The position numbers were made by a program, and so were the translations under genes. A stretch of DNA of 13,263 nt from Chloroflexota bacterium (GTDB lineage: Bacteria > Chloroflexota > Anaerolineae > Anaerolineales > Villigracilaceae): contig JAMDBC010000177.1 of NCBI GenBank assembly GCA_023484185.1, positions 1 through 13,263 on the forward strand. The letters run 5' to 3'. Of this stretch, positions 6,693 to 13,263 are shown piece by piece. The notes beneath the pieces were generated by a model. That model searched no databases and had not been told where the DNA came from. It saw nothing but the letters and a program-made list of their open reading frames with translations. Position 1 is the stretch's first letter. Each line of letters opens with the position of its first letter.

Positions 6693-6765
6693 GGTGATTA
6701 GGAATTAGGCGATCAGGGATTAGGCTCTTCCCTGATACCTGATACCTGATACCTGATACCTGAAC
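6693..6765 (+). repeat. Heptamer repeats directly upstream of ccmA
   Basis: The 73-bp gap between the cytochrome gene and ccmA is almost entirely repetitive. The left part has degenerate GGNATTA units. The right part has four perfect CTGATAC heptamers in tandem (6732-6759) plus a partial CTGAAC (6760-6765) touching the ccmA ATG. ATCAGGGA (6712-6719) pairs with TCCCTGAT (6729-6736) across a 9-nt loop, so the two halves can fold together. No Shine-Dalgarno sequence is visible before the ATG. Confidence 0.8.
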
Positions 6766-7464
6766 ATGATCACTGTCAAAAAACTAGTCAAACGTTTTGG
6801 TATGAAGACCGTCCTGCGCGGCGTGGACTTTGAAGTCCAACCCGGTGAGTTCGTCGCGTTGCTCGGTCCCAACGGCGCAGGCAAGACCACCTTCCTGCGC
6901 ATCCTGGCCTCGCTCTCGCGTCCATCGCTCGGCGAAGTGCATGTTGCAAATTATCGCCTCCCGCATCAAGCCGCGGCTGTCCGCGCCCGTTTGGGCGTGG
7001 TCTCGCATTTGCCTTTGCTCTACGGCGATCTGACCGCCGAGGAAAATCTGCAGTTTTACGCGCATATGTACAACGTTGCGAATTACGCATCACGGATCAC
7101 GGAGGTCCTTGAGTTGGTAGGACTTGAAAATCGAAGACGCGATCTCGTGCGTACATTTTCGCGCGGCATGCAACAACGCCTCGCCATCGGGCGCGCCGTG
7201 ATCCATGACCCGGAAGTGATGCTCTTCGATGAGCCTTACACGGGTCTCGATCAGGATGCCTCGTCCATGCTGGATGAAGTGCTTCGCTCCGTCGCCGCAA
7301 AAGGACGCACAGTGGTAATGACCTCGCACGATCTGGCGCGCGCCGAAGACCTTGCAACCCGCTTTGACATTCTCTCGCGCGGTGTGATAACGGCGTCTGC
7401 AACTCACAAGCAGTTGGGCAAAAACAACCTGCTCACTTTCTACAAGAATGCGCTGGCAGGTTGA
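6766..7464 (+). CDS. ccmA: CcmA, ABC transporter ATPase of the CcmABCD complex
   Basis: CcmA is the cytoplasmic ATPase whose hydrolysis, with CcmB and CcmC, drives release of holo-CcmE. The 232-residue product has every ABC motif: Walker A GPNGAGKTT (34-42), a signature-like FSRGMQQR (131-138), Walker B VMLFDEP (151-157), D-loop GLD and His188 in TSHDL. The signature reads SRGMQ in place of LSGGQ, common in CcmA and related heme or multidrug exporters. The ATG at 6766 is the earliest possible start because TGA at 6754-6756 is in frame, and the N-terminal beta strand needs it. Unlike its neighbours it has no ribosome site; four CTGATAC repeats abut the start. The stop lies 1 bp before the preferred ccmB start, indicating translational coupling. 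Confidence 0.93.
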   Translation: MITVKKLVKRFGMKTVLRGVDFEVQPGEFVALLGPNGAGKTTFLRILASLSRPSLGEVHVANYRLPHQAAAVRARLGVVSHLPLLYGDLTAEENLQFYAHMYNVANYASRITEVLELVGLENRRRDLVRTFSRGMQQRLAIGRAVIHDPEVMLFDEPYTGLDQDASSMLDEVLRSVAAKGRTVVMTSHDLARAEDLATRFDILSRGVITASATHKQLGKNNLLTFYKNALAG

Positions 7465-7465
7465 C

Positions 7466-8182
7466 ATGGCTTCCAAAACACGTATCGCTGATCTCAAAGT
7501 CACGAATGCCAGCTTCTCCAGGGCCATTGCCGCCGTGGTCTGGAAGGACTTGTCCGCTGAGTTTCGCTCGCGCGAACTTTTTTCGGCGATGCTGGTCTTT
7601 TCCCTGCTGGTCATTTTGATCTTCAACTTTGCCCTCGAGTTGGATATCAAAACACGTCAGTCCGTGACTTCGGGCGTGCTGTGGGTCACTTTTGCCTTTG
7701 CCGGCACCCTCGGCCTCAACCGTTCCATGGCCGTTGAAAAAGATCGCGGCTGTCTCGACGGACTCTTGCTCGCGCCCGTTGATCGCGCCGCCATCTACTT
7801 TGGCAAAGCCATCAGCAACCTGGTCTTCATGTTGATCGTCGAAGCCATCGTTCTGCCGGTTTACTCGTTTCTGTACGCGGTCAATCTATTCCAACCCGGA
7901 CTTTTGCTTGTGATCCTGCTCGGCTCGATTGGCTACGTGGCGGTTGGAACTTTGCTGGCCAGCATGGCGGTCCAAACCCGCACGCGGGATGTGCTCCTGC
8001 CAATTTTGCTGTTCCCGGTTGTCATCCCGGTCTTGATCGCTTCCGTCAAAGCCAGCGGCGGATTCTTAACCGGCGCGGACTTTGCAACCGAGATCATGCC
8101 GTGGATCAATCTGCTTTTGGTGTATGATGTGATCTTCACCGCCATTGCGTTCATGACGTTTGATTATGTTGTGGAAGAATAA
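7466..8182 (+). CDS. ccmB: CcmB, membrane subunit of the heme-related ABC transporter
   Basis: CcmB is the channel-like membrane partner of CcmA. With the chosen ATG the product has 238 residues, close to the usual CcmB length, with about six membrane helices. It carries the family features of an N-terminal cytoplasmic helix (VVWKDLSAEFRSRE) and the loop after helix 2 (NRSMAVEKDRGCLDGLLLAP). A second in-frame ATG at 7448 would add six residues and overlap ccmA by 17 bp, but it has no ribosome site. The ATG at 7466 has GCAGG at 7456-7460 and starts 1 bp after the ccmA stop, which favours it. ccmC follows after 30 bp. Confidence 0.92.
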   Translation: MASKTRIADLKVTNASFSRAIAAVVWKDLSAEFRSRELFSAMLVFSLLVILIFNFALELDIKTRQSVTSGVLWVTFAFAGTLGLNRSMAVEKDRGCLDGLLLAPVDRAAIYFGKAISNLVFMLIVEAIVLPVYSFLYAVNLFQPGLLLVILLGSIGYVAVGTLLASMAVQTRTRDVLLPILLFPVVIPVLIASVKASGGFLTGADFATEIMPWINLLLVYDVIFTAIAFMTFDYVVEE

Positions 8183-8212
8183 TCAATTTACTAACCTACT
8201 GAAGGAGTCTCT

Positions 8213-8911
8213 ATGCAGACCAAACCAATCGCTCTCAAAGTTCTCGATATTGCATCCATCCTCCTGCTGGCCGTCGCCACTTATCTGGCTCTTTTCTACG
8301 CGCCCACAGAAGCCGTGATGGGACAAGTCCAGCGCGTTTTTTATTTTCACATCGGCACAGCCTGGGTCGGCTTGCTGGGATTTATCCTGGCCGCGGTGGT
8401 AGGCATCCTCTACCTCGTAACGCATGATCAGAAATGGGACATCATCGAAATAGCCGCGGTTGAGATCAGCCTGGTATTCTTTTTGATCACCATCATGCTT
8501 GGCTCGATCTGGGCGCGTCCAGTTTGGAACACCTGGTGGACATGGGATCCGCGTCTCACCACCGCCGCCATCACCGAATTGATCTACATTGCCTACTTCA
8601 TGCTGCGCGAAGGCATCGAAGACCCTGATCGCCGCGCCCGCTTCGGCGCAGTGTATACCATTCTGGGCGGTGTCAGCGCGCCGATCACATTTATGGTCAT
8701 CCGCCTGGTTCGCAGTATTCACCCGGTCATCATCGCTGGCGGCGATCCCAGCGTGCAGGGCACCTTTGCCATGACAGCCGGAATGAAAGTTGCTTTCTTC
8801 TTCGCACTGTTCGCCTTCACCGTCATCTTCATTGATCTGTTCTGGAATCGCATCCGCCTCGGCAACCTGGCCGCCAAAGTCGAACAGCTCAAACTGAATG
8901 TCATGAACTAG
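8213..8911 (+). CDS. ccmC: CcmC, heme-handling protein that loads CcmE
   Basis: CcmC binds heme at the outer membrane face in a WWD domain and promotes its covalent attachment to CcmE. The 232-residue product has six membrane helices and an intact tryptophan-rich loop (WNTWWTWDPRLTT, 105-117). The two expected heme-ligand histidines are His46 in VFYFHIGTAW and His170 in VRSIHP, equivalent to those flanking the WWD loop in E. coli CcmC. AAGGAG at 8202-8207 is a strong ribosome site. ccmD follows after 9 bp. Because CcmE here has a Cys heme site, this CcmC would have to load a CxxxY-type acceptor; nothing in its WWD loop looks abnormal by eye. Confidence 0.95.
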   Translation: MQTKPIALKVLDIASILLLAVATYLALFYAPTEAVMGQVQRVFYFHIGTAWVGLLGFILAAVVGILYLVTHDQKWDIIEIAAVEISLVFFLITIMLGSIWARPVWNTWWTWDPRLTTAAITELIYIAYFMLREGIEDPDRRARFGAVYTILGGVSAPITFMVIRLVRSIHPVIIAGGDPSVQGTFAMTAGMKVAFFFALFAFTVIFIDLFWNRIRLGNLAAKVEQLKLNVMN

Positions 8912-8920
8912 GAGCACATC

Positions 8921-9226
8921 ATGTTCTTTCAAGATGCCACCCCCGATACTTCCAGCTACATGATCCTCGGCTATACCATTTTTTTCATCGTCATGGCGAT
9001 CTATCTCATCAGCTTCTACGTCCGCTCGCGCAATCTCAAGCAGGACATGTCCATGCTTGAAAGCATGAAACCCGAAAGCAAGATGATAAAGAGTAAAGCA
9101 GCAACAAGCAATGTAGCAGCAAGCAAAACGACAGCAAAGAAACCCGCAAAAGCAAAAACGAGCAAGCCAAAAGCATCTTTATCGAAAACGAAGAAAAAGA
9201 GGCTCTCAGGGAATCGCCGTGATTAA
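8921..9226 (+). CDS. ccmD: CcmD-like small membrane protein with Lys/Ala-rich tail
   Basis: CcmD is a small single-helix protein that helps release holo-CcmE from CcmABC. This 101-residue product has a membrane helix (about 14-34) followed by basic residues (VRSRNLK), as in CcmD. It is longer than typical CcmD because of a low-complexity tail (about 50-101) of Lys, Ala, Ser and Thr (for example SKTTAKKPAKAKTSKPKAS), which should be cytoplasmic and disordered. AGGAG at 8910-8914 overlaps the ccmC stop codon. The assignment rests on position after ccmC and on topology more than on sequence motifs. The repetitive AGCAAAA-type coding sequence may have grown by slippage. Confidence 0.75.
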   Translation: MFFQDATPDTSSYMILGYTIFFIVMAIYLISFYVRSRNLKQDMSMLESMKPESKMIKSKAATSNVAASKTTAKKPAKAKTSKPKASLSKTKKKRLSGNRRD

Positions 9227-9235
9227 AATCTTTTG

Positions 9236-9330
9236 GACACGGATTACACAGATCCGCTACGCGCACGGAAAAACACGGATCTTTTATTGCTTTTTCCGTG
9301 AGACTCCGTGAAATCCGTGGCATCCGTGTA
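9236..9330. repeat. CCGTG/CACGG periodic inverted repeat after ccmD
   Basis: ACACGGAT occurs at 9237-9244 and 9273-9280, and its complement ATCCGTGT at 9322-9329. In the right half CCGTG recurs at 9296, 9306, 9315 and 9324, about every 9-10 bp. An inner perfect 10-bp stem (CACGGAAAAA 9264-9273 with TTTTTCCGTG 9291-9300) has a 17-nt loop. It starts 10 bp after the ccmD stop, so the folded RNA may protect or end the ccm transcript, although no free U-tract follows the stem. The rest of the gap up to 9390 shows nothing else I can support. Confidence 0.6.
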
Positions 9331-9390
9331 CAAAATCACGGCAACTCCTAATGAACCGAAAAAGAAATACAGTAATTCTCAATATAAACC

Positions 9391-9517
9391 ATGTCATTGC
9401 CTGCACTGCGACGAAGGAGTGCAGGCACACGTGCGAGACGGCGTTCTCCCGAAGGGGTCGAAGCAATCCCCTGTTTTGACGAGGAGATTGCTTCGCAAAA
9501 AACGCTCGCAATGACAT
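9391..9517. repeat. Palindromic interspersed element, copy 1
   Basis: The ends ATGTCATTGC (9391-9400) and GCAATGACAT (9508-9517) are perfect inverted repeats. Inside are a second inverted pair, CGAAGCAATC (9459-9468) and GATTGCTTCG (9486-9495), and a separate 10-bp hairpin TGCCTGCACT (9398-9407) with AGTGCAGGCA (9418-9427). The TCATTGCGAG...GAAGCAATCTC type of palindrome is widespread as a non-coding interspersed repeat in many bacterial genomes. A shorter relative lies at 11669-11756, so the two copies bracket the transglycosylase/I42 cassette. Confidence 0.75.
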
Positions 9518-9551
9518 ATTGAAAATTGCTGAAAGAAATAGCTGCAAATCG

Positions 9552-9589
9552 AATGGAGTCCGCTATAATGAAAGCAGACTCCATTTTTT
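9552..9589 (+). promoter_or_regulatory. -10 box in the loop of a hairpin, before the transglycosylase gene
   Basis: AATGGAGTCCGC (9552-9563) pairs with GCAGACTCCATT (9574-9585) with one mismatch. The 10-nt loop begins with a perfect TATAAT (9564-9569). Six Ts (9584-9589) run from the end of the stem to the ATG at 9590. As DNA it looks like a promoter flanked by operator half-sites; as RNA it looks like a terminator hairpin whose T-tract touches the start codon. No -35 hexamer is evident. If the -10 is used, the leader is only about 14 nt and lacks a ribosome site. Confidence 0.55.
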
Positions 9590-11203
9590 ATGGCAACGCG
9601 ACGCGCGACCTTTCGGCCCGGGCTATTCGTCATCCTGCTGACCTTGATGGGTCTGACGCTTCTTCCTGTGACCTCCAGCCGGGCCGCCGAATCCGCGGCT
9701 CCATCCGGCCCCGACCGCGTCTCCACCATCACCGTGGACTACACAGTCTACGATTGGTGGATGGCCACCTGGGATAAGAACGCATTTGTTTGCTCGATCA
9801 CAGTTGATCACGAAGACCAGCCGACATTGGGGGAAGTCTACCGAGATTGCGATCAAACCGTCTACGACACATGGAAAGCTCAAAAGCCCTGCATTGGCAA
9901 TGACTGTACGGGCTATTACGTTTATATGGTACAGGCGCGCCAATCACAAAGAGAGATGATGGTTAAACTGCCGCCGCCCACAGTGACGCTATCGCTCGAA
10001 AATTGCGCGCCCGTTCCCAGGTCCGGCACGAACATCTGCGAAACGATTCCAACCCTCATGCTCACTGGCCAGGAACCGCTTCCCAACGAACACACCCTGC
10101 GCATCGAGGGCACGATGGATGGCACGCCCTTCTCCTGTGATCCCACCTGCAAATTGCGCCTGGCCCCCACCGATGACAACGGCGTCAAGCTGGAGTTTTG
10201 GGCGTGGTCGAGTTACGGCGATAGCAGCCAAGCCTTCAGCGGGCAGGTACGCGTCGCGCTCGCAGACGCTGGCAACCCCGATCAATCTTCGTGGTATGTA
10301 GACGTGCTTTCGAGCCAGTGGCAGGGCGTTCACGTTGCATCCTGTTCTGACACCTGGGGATCGTTTCCTCCTGTCGGTGGACCACCCACCTGGTTGGTCA
10401 CGCCGAAAGATGCCGCCGATTTAAGCAGTGATATTCCTTACAATTATCTATCCGCCAACCTGATCCTGCAAGGCGCAGTAGATGCCAGCGGCTGTCCCGA
10501 TGGCGGACTCCTGCCCAATGGCGGCGCCAACACTTGCGGAATCGAAGCGGCGCGCGGCGCAGTGGACGATTGGCAAAACCAATTCGATTCACTGATACTG
10601 GATACATCGCAAAAGACCGACGTCCCTGCCCAATTGCTCAAGAACCTGTTCGCGCGCGAAAGCCAGTTCTGGCCGGGAGTTTTCAAAGCCAGCACTGACG
10701 CGGGCCTCGGCCAACTCACCGAGAATGGCGCAGATACCGCCCTCTTATGGAATCCATCTTTTTACGGCCAATACTGTCCGCTCGTGCTTTCATCAGACGC
10801 ATGCAGCCTGGGTTATGTACATCTTAAGACGGCGGATCAATTGCTTTTGCGACAGGCATTGGTCGGCAGTGTCAACGCCACCTGCCAAAATTGTCCGCTT
10901 GGGATTGATTTGAGTCAGGCCAACTTCAGCGTGGCTGTCTTCGCACATACCCTGCTCGCCAGTTGTGAACAGACCGGGCAGGTCATTCAGAATAACACGG
11001 GAAAATTACCGGGCAATGTAGCGTCGTACGAAGATTTGTGGAAGTTCACTTTGGTGAACTACAATGCCGGTGCGGGCTGTCTCGGTTTGGCAGTAAATGA
11101 AACCTGGACCGCTGAACATAAACTCACTTGGGATGGGCTTTCATCGCATCTTACCAGTGTCTGTGCGCCGACCGCGAAGTATGTAAACGAAATCAGTCAG
11201 TAA
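9590..11203 (+). CDS. Secreted Cys-rich protein with lytic transglycosylase-like C-terminal domain
   Basis: The 537-residue product starts with a classic Sec signal peptide (basic RRATFRPG, hydrophobic 11-27, probable cleavage near residues 32-34). The mature protein has 18 cysteines, so many disulfides are likely. Residues about 40-300 are a beta-rich region I do not recognise. Residues about 345-500 resemble a lysozyme-like SLT transglycosylase: LFARESQF with candidate catalytic Glu357, GLGQLTENGAD (372-382) matching the GLMQ-type motif, and VNYNAGAG (489-496) matching the AYNAG motif. It would cleave peptidoglycan or a related polymer. No Shine-Dalgarno sequence precedes the ATG; the signal peptide supports this start. 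The I42 lipoprotein gene follows after 10 bp, so the two are probably co-transcribed. The enzyme assignment is motif-based and moderate. Confidence 0.65.
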   Translation: MATRRATFRPGLFVILLTLMGLTLLPVTSSRAAESAAPSGPDRVSTITVDYTVYDWWMATWDKNAFVCSITVDHEDQPTLGEVYRDCDQTVYDTWKAQKPCIGNDCTGYYVYMVQARQSQREMMVKLPPPTVTLSLENCAPVPRSGTNICETIPTLMLTGQEPLPNEHTLRIEGTMDGTPFSCDPTCKLRLAPTDDNGVKLEFWAWSSYGDSSQAFSGQVRVALADAGNPDQSSWYVDVLSSQWQGVHVASCSDTWGSFPPVGGPPTWLVTPKDAADLSSDIPYNYLSANLILQGAVDASGCPDGGLLPNGGANTCGIEAARGAVDDWQNQFDSLILDTSQKTDVPAQLLKNLFARESQFWPGVFKASTDAGLGQLTENGADTALLWNPSFYGQYCPLVLSSDACSLGYVHLKTADQLLLRQALVGSVNATCQNCPLGIDLSQANFSVAVFAHTLLASCEQTGQVIQNNTGKLPGNVASYEDLWKFTLVNYNAGAGCLGLAVNETWTAEHKLTWDGLSSHLTSVCAPTAKYVNEISQ

Positions 11204-11213
11204 AGGATGCACC

Positions 11214-11609
11214 GTGAAAAAGATTTTACAGATTCTAACCTTATCGCTCATTCTTGGACTTCTAGCGGGATGCAGTCCGAAAGAGTCGAATCTCACCGAT
11301 GCCAATAACGGCCAACCTGCCACGATCAAAGTGGGCGGCAGGATCATAGTTGAATTGGCATCAAATCCGTCCACCGGCTTTACGTGGGAAGCATCCGACC
11401 TCGACACATCCGTGCTCAGACAACTAGGCGAACCAGAATATAAGCCTGCTAGTTCCACTCCACTGCCCGGCTCAGGCGGCACGCAAGTCCTGCGCTTCGA
11501 AGCCGTTGCCCCCGGCACAACCACGCTGACTCTGATCTACCATCGCACGTTTGAAACCAATGTGCCACCGGCAAAAACATATACGATAAAAGTCACTGTC
11601 GAAAAGTGA
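11214..11609 (+). CDS. Chagasin-like (I42 family) protease inhibitor lipoprotein
   Basis: Chagasin-family proteins are Ig-fold inhibitors of papain-type cysteine proteases. The 131-residue product has a lipoprotein signal (lipobox LAGC, Cys20) and the family loops in order: NPSTGFTW (51-58, loop BC), GSGGTQVLRF (86-95, loop DE) and an HRTFE segment (110-114) where chagasin usually has RPW/F. The Pro of that third loop is replaced by Thr, so inhibitory strength is uncertain. Translation starts at GTG 11214, with AAGGA at 11203-11207 six bases upstream; the ATG at 11207 is out of frame. It lies 10 bp after the transglycosylase-like gene and is followed by a terminator. It is likely anchored on the outer membrane face or cell surface. 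Confidence 0.85.
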   Translation: MKKILQILTLSLILGLLAGCSPKESNLTDANNGQPATIKVGGRIIVELASNPSTGFTWEASDLDTSVLRQLGEPEYKPASSTPLPGSGGTQVLRFEAVAPGTTTLTLIYHRTFETNVPPAKTYTIKVTVEK

Positions 11610-11613
11610 GCCT

Positions 11614-11646
11614 AAAAGCGGAGGTGATGACCTCTGCTTTTTTATT
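11614..11646 (+). terminator. Rho-independent terminator after the I42 gene
   Basis: AAAAGCGGAGGT (11614-11625) pairs with ACCTCTGCTTTT (11630-11641) over 12 positions, one of them a G-U pair. The loop is GATG, and the 3' side runs into TTTTTTATT. It begins four bases after the stop codon and closes the two-gene cassette. Confidence 0.88.
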
Positions 11647-11668
11647 CTGTGTTAAACTAGCGCCATGT

Positions 11669-11756
11669 TGTCATTGCGAGCGAATGAAATGAGCGAAGCA
11701 ATCTCGTCTTTCGCGAGGAGATTGCCACGTCGGCCTTCGGCCTCCTCACAATGACA
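11669..11756. repeat. Palindromic interspersed element, copy 2
   Basis: The ends TGTCATTG (11669-11676) and CAATGACA (11749-11756) are inverted repeats, and the inner pair GCAATCTC (11698-11705) and GAGATTGC (11718-11725) matches the inner pair of the element at 9391-9517. A GGCC-TTC-GGCC mini-hairpin lies near the right end (about 11732-11742). The element fills most of the gap before the Fe-S oxidoreductase gene and would be part of its leader if transcription starts upstream; a weak TAAACT at 11653-11658 is the only -10-like sequence there. Confidence 0.7.
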
Positions 11757-11777
11757 TTTTGATTCTCGGAGGCCCAC

Positions 11778-13263
11778 ATGCTGACTCTCACTGAAAAGAT
11801 CCTCTTTGCAATTGCAGTTCTCGTCTCGCTTTATTTCACCTGGCGCGGCGTTGAACGCATCATCAAAAATATTTCCAGCGGACAGGGCAAGCCCGATTGG
11901 AAAGCCGCGTTCAAGAGAATTTCCGAGGTTGTTGCTGAAGTTCTTCCGCTGCGACCTGTTTTTAAATTTCGCTTTTGGCCCAGCCTGCTCCACGCCCTCA
12001 TCGGCTGGGGCTTTCTTGTTTTTCTGCTGGTCAATCTTTCAGATGTGATCAACGCTTACACCGGTTTTAGCATCCTCCATCAGACCGGATTATTCGGGGA
12101 CGTTTACAGACTCTGCGCAGACATCGCCAACGTGCTCATTCTGGTCGGCATGCTCGCCATGGTCATCCGCCGCTTCGTTCTTCGACCTGCTACTCTGTCC
12201 ACGCGCGCGACAACTTTGCTCGACCCGAAAGCGCGTTTTGGCATCGGCCGCGACTCGGCCATTGTCGCGGCATTTATCATCATCCACAACGCATCACGAT
12301 ATTTTGGTGAGTCGTTTCATTTGGCATTAAACGGAACTGCTGACAGTTGGCAACCGACCATTTCAATGGTCGCCCGCTTATGGTCCGGCGCGAACGCGAA
12401 TGCACTTGTCATCGGTGAACACGCCATGTTCTGGCTGTCGCTCGGTGCAGTGGTCGCGTTCCTGCCATATTTCCCGTATTCAAAACACATCCATCTTTTC
12501 TTCGCGCCGTTGAACATTTGGATGAAGCCGCAGAGACGATCCATCGGCGAATTGAACTACATCAATCTCGACGATACTTCGATTGAACAGTTTGGCGCGG
12601 CGACTGTGAAGGATTTGGGCTGGGAACAAGTGATGGATAGTTACGCCTGCATCATGTGCCTGCGATGCCAGGAAGTCTGCCCAGCCTATAACACCGGAAA
12701 AGTTTTGTCGCCTGCCGCGTTGGAGATCAATAAGCGCTACAACTTTAATCACGGCGGCGGCACGGACGTCCCAATGCTGAATTTAATTTCGGAAGAAGCC
12801 GTATGGGCCTGCACATCCTGCGGTGCGTGCGTGGATATTTGTCCGGTGGGCAACGAACCGATGCGCGACATTCTCGAAGTGCGCCGTAATCTTTCGATGA
12901 TGGAAAGCAAATTCCCGAAGCAGTTGGAGACGGCCTTCAAAGGCATGGAACGCAATGCCAACCCGTGGAATGTTTCGCGAGCTGACCGCATGAAATGGGC
13001 CGATGGATTGAACGTGCCGACCGTCGAGAAAAATCCAGAGCCGGAAATTTTGTGGTGGGTCGGCTGTGCGGCCGCGACGGATGCACGCGCACAAAAAACA
13101 GCACAGGCCTTTGCAAAAATCCTGAACGCGGCGGGAGTCAATTACGCCGTGCTCGGGCAGAACGAACAATGCACCGGCGATTCCGCTCGCCGCGCCGGGC
13201 GCGAAGATATTTTCTTTGGGCTGGCTTCGGCAAATGTCGAGATTTTGCACGAGGTCAAACCAA
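11778..13263 (+). CDS. Membrane (Fe-S) oxidoreductase, HdrD/DsrK-like with cytochrome b-type N-terminus (partial)
   Basis: The frame is open from ATG 11778 to the window end (495 codons seen), so the gene is truncated by the window. GGAGG at 11768-11772 supports the start. The N-terminal third (about 1-250) is a membrane domain resembling NarI/DsrM-type cytochrome b subunits, with candidate heme histidines including His72, His170, His215, His237 and His239. Two 4Fe-4S motifs follow: Cys291/294/297/301-Pro and Cys345/348/351/355-Pro. The CCG (cysteine-rich) domain then begins with WWVGC (Cys430) and NEQCTGD (Cys465); the remainder lies outside. Such fusions pass electrons between membrane quinones and a soluble partner. 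The reaction cannot be named. It is separated from the ccm cluster by the cassette and shares only orientation. Confidence 0.87.
   Translation, partial: MLTLTEKILFAIAVLVSLYFTWRGVERIIKNISSGQGKPDWKAAFKRISEVVAEVLPLRPVFKFRFWPSLLHALIGWGFLVFLLVNLSDVINAYTGFSILHQTGLFGDVYRLCADIANVLILVGMLAMVIRRFVLRPATLSTRATTLLDPKARFGIGRDSAIVAAFIIIHNASRYFGESFHLALNGTADSWQPTISMVARLWSGANANALVIGEHAMFWLSLGAVVAFLPYFPYSKHIHLFFAPLNIWMKPQRRSIGELNYINLDDTSIEQFGAATVKDLGWEQVMDSYACIMCLRCQEVCPAYNTGKVLSPAALEINKRYNFNHGGGTDVPMLNLISEEAVWACTSCGACVDICPVGNEPMRDILEVRRNLSMMESKFPKQLETAFKGMERNANPWNVSRADRMKWADGLNVPTVEKNPEPEILWWVGCAAATDARAQKTAQAFAKILNAAGVNYAVLGQNEQCTGDSARRAGREDIFFGLASANVEILHEVKP

Noticed and set aside
6732..6765. CRISPR-like reading of the CTGATAC repeats
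   Set aside because: The units are only 7 bp, directly tandem and without spacers, and no cas genes are present.
7448..7465. Upstream ATG as the ccmB start
   Set aside because: It has no ribosome site and would overlap ccmA; the ATG at 7466 has GCAGG upstream and fits the stop-start coupling.
7090..7650. 186-codon minus-strand open frame across the ccmA/ccmB junction
   Set aside because: It is antisense to the ccmA signature and Walker B motifs and the start of ccmB, with no independent support.
8183..8932. 249-codon minus-strand open frame opposite ccmC
   Set aside because: It covers ccmC, whose WWD motif, histidines and ribosome site are unambiguous. The His/Asp/Gln-rich product is the usual shadow of a membrane protein gene.
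9391..9517. tRNA or structured ncRNA in the palindromic region after ccmD
   Set aside because: There is no cloverleaf or conserved tRNA arm sequence; the nested inverted repeats match an interspersed repeat with a second copy at 11669-11756.
9526..9777. 83-codon + strand frame starting before the transglycosylase gene
   Set aside because: It overlaps the signal peptide of the 537-residue protein in another frame and runs through the palindromic promoter hairpin; no protein features are visible.

Overview
The window carries a nearly complete System I cytochrome c maturation (ccm) cluster, all on the + strand, followed by a two-gene secreted cassette and the start of a membrane-bound Fe-S oxidoreductase gene. 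Protein character and layout suggest a member of the Chloroflexota, probably an Anaerolineae-like lineage. The clues are a CcmE with Cys instead of His, a CcmH with an extra CPTEAC motif, a CcmI-like protein ending in a zinc ribbon, a cytochrome c lipoprotein inside the ccm operon, and intergenic DNA full of short periodic and palindromic repeats. The taxonomic call is inference, as no rRNA or other marker gene is present. If the host is a single-membrane chloroflexote, 'periplasmic' below means the outer face of the cytoplasmic membrane.

Region 1-359 has no convincing gene. It holds a perfect 28-bp inverted repeat (1-91), an imperfect direct repeat around TGACAAA (155-288) and an extended -10 promoter (320-328) just ahead of ccmE. 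The cluster runs from 360 to 9226 in the order ccmE, ccmF, ccmH, ccmG, a CcmI-like zinc-ribbon gene, a cytochrome c lipoprotein gene, ccmA, ccmB, ccmC, ccmD. Together these export and handle heme (CcmABCD), carry it covalently (CcmE), reduce apocytochrome cysteines (CcmG, CcmH) and ligate heme (CcmF). A strong hairpin lies between ccmE and ccmF. Three junctions (ccmF/ccmH, CcmI-like/cytochrome and cytochrome/ccmA) contain 7-bp-periodic tracts.

Region 9227-9589 is non-coding and contains two kinds of dispersed-type repeat. Next comes a cassette of a secreted, disulfide-rich putative lytic transglycosylase (9590-11203) and a chagasin-like (I42) protease-inhibitor lipoprotein (11214-11609), closed by a clear intrinsic terminator. 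The cassette is bracketed by two related TGTCATTG...CAATGACA palindromic elements. From 11778 to the window end an open frame encodes a fusion of a membrane cytochrome b-like domain, two 4Fe-4S motifs and the start of a CCG domain.

The most unusual points are: (1) a mixed Ccm system with a CxxxY-type CcmE alongside CcmH and CcmG; (2) a second cytochrome c domain in the operon's lipoprotein that has lost both heme axial ligands; (3) a GKI-DE-Y-R-EL helical motif shared between that lipoprotein's cytoplasmic tail and the CcmI-like protein; (4) heptameric repeats immediately before ccmA, which lacks a Shine-Dalgarno sequence; and (5) a -10 box sitting in the loop of a near-perfect hairpin ahead of the transglycosylase gene.
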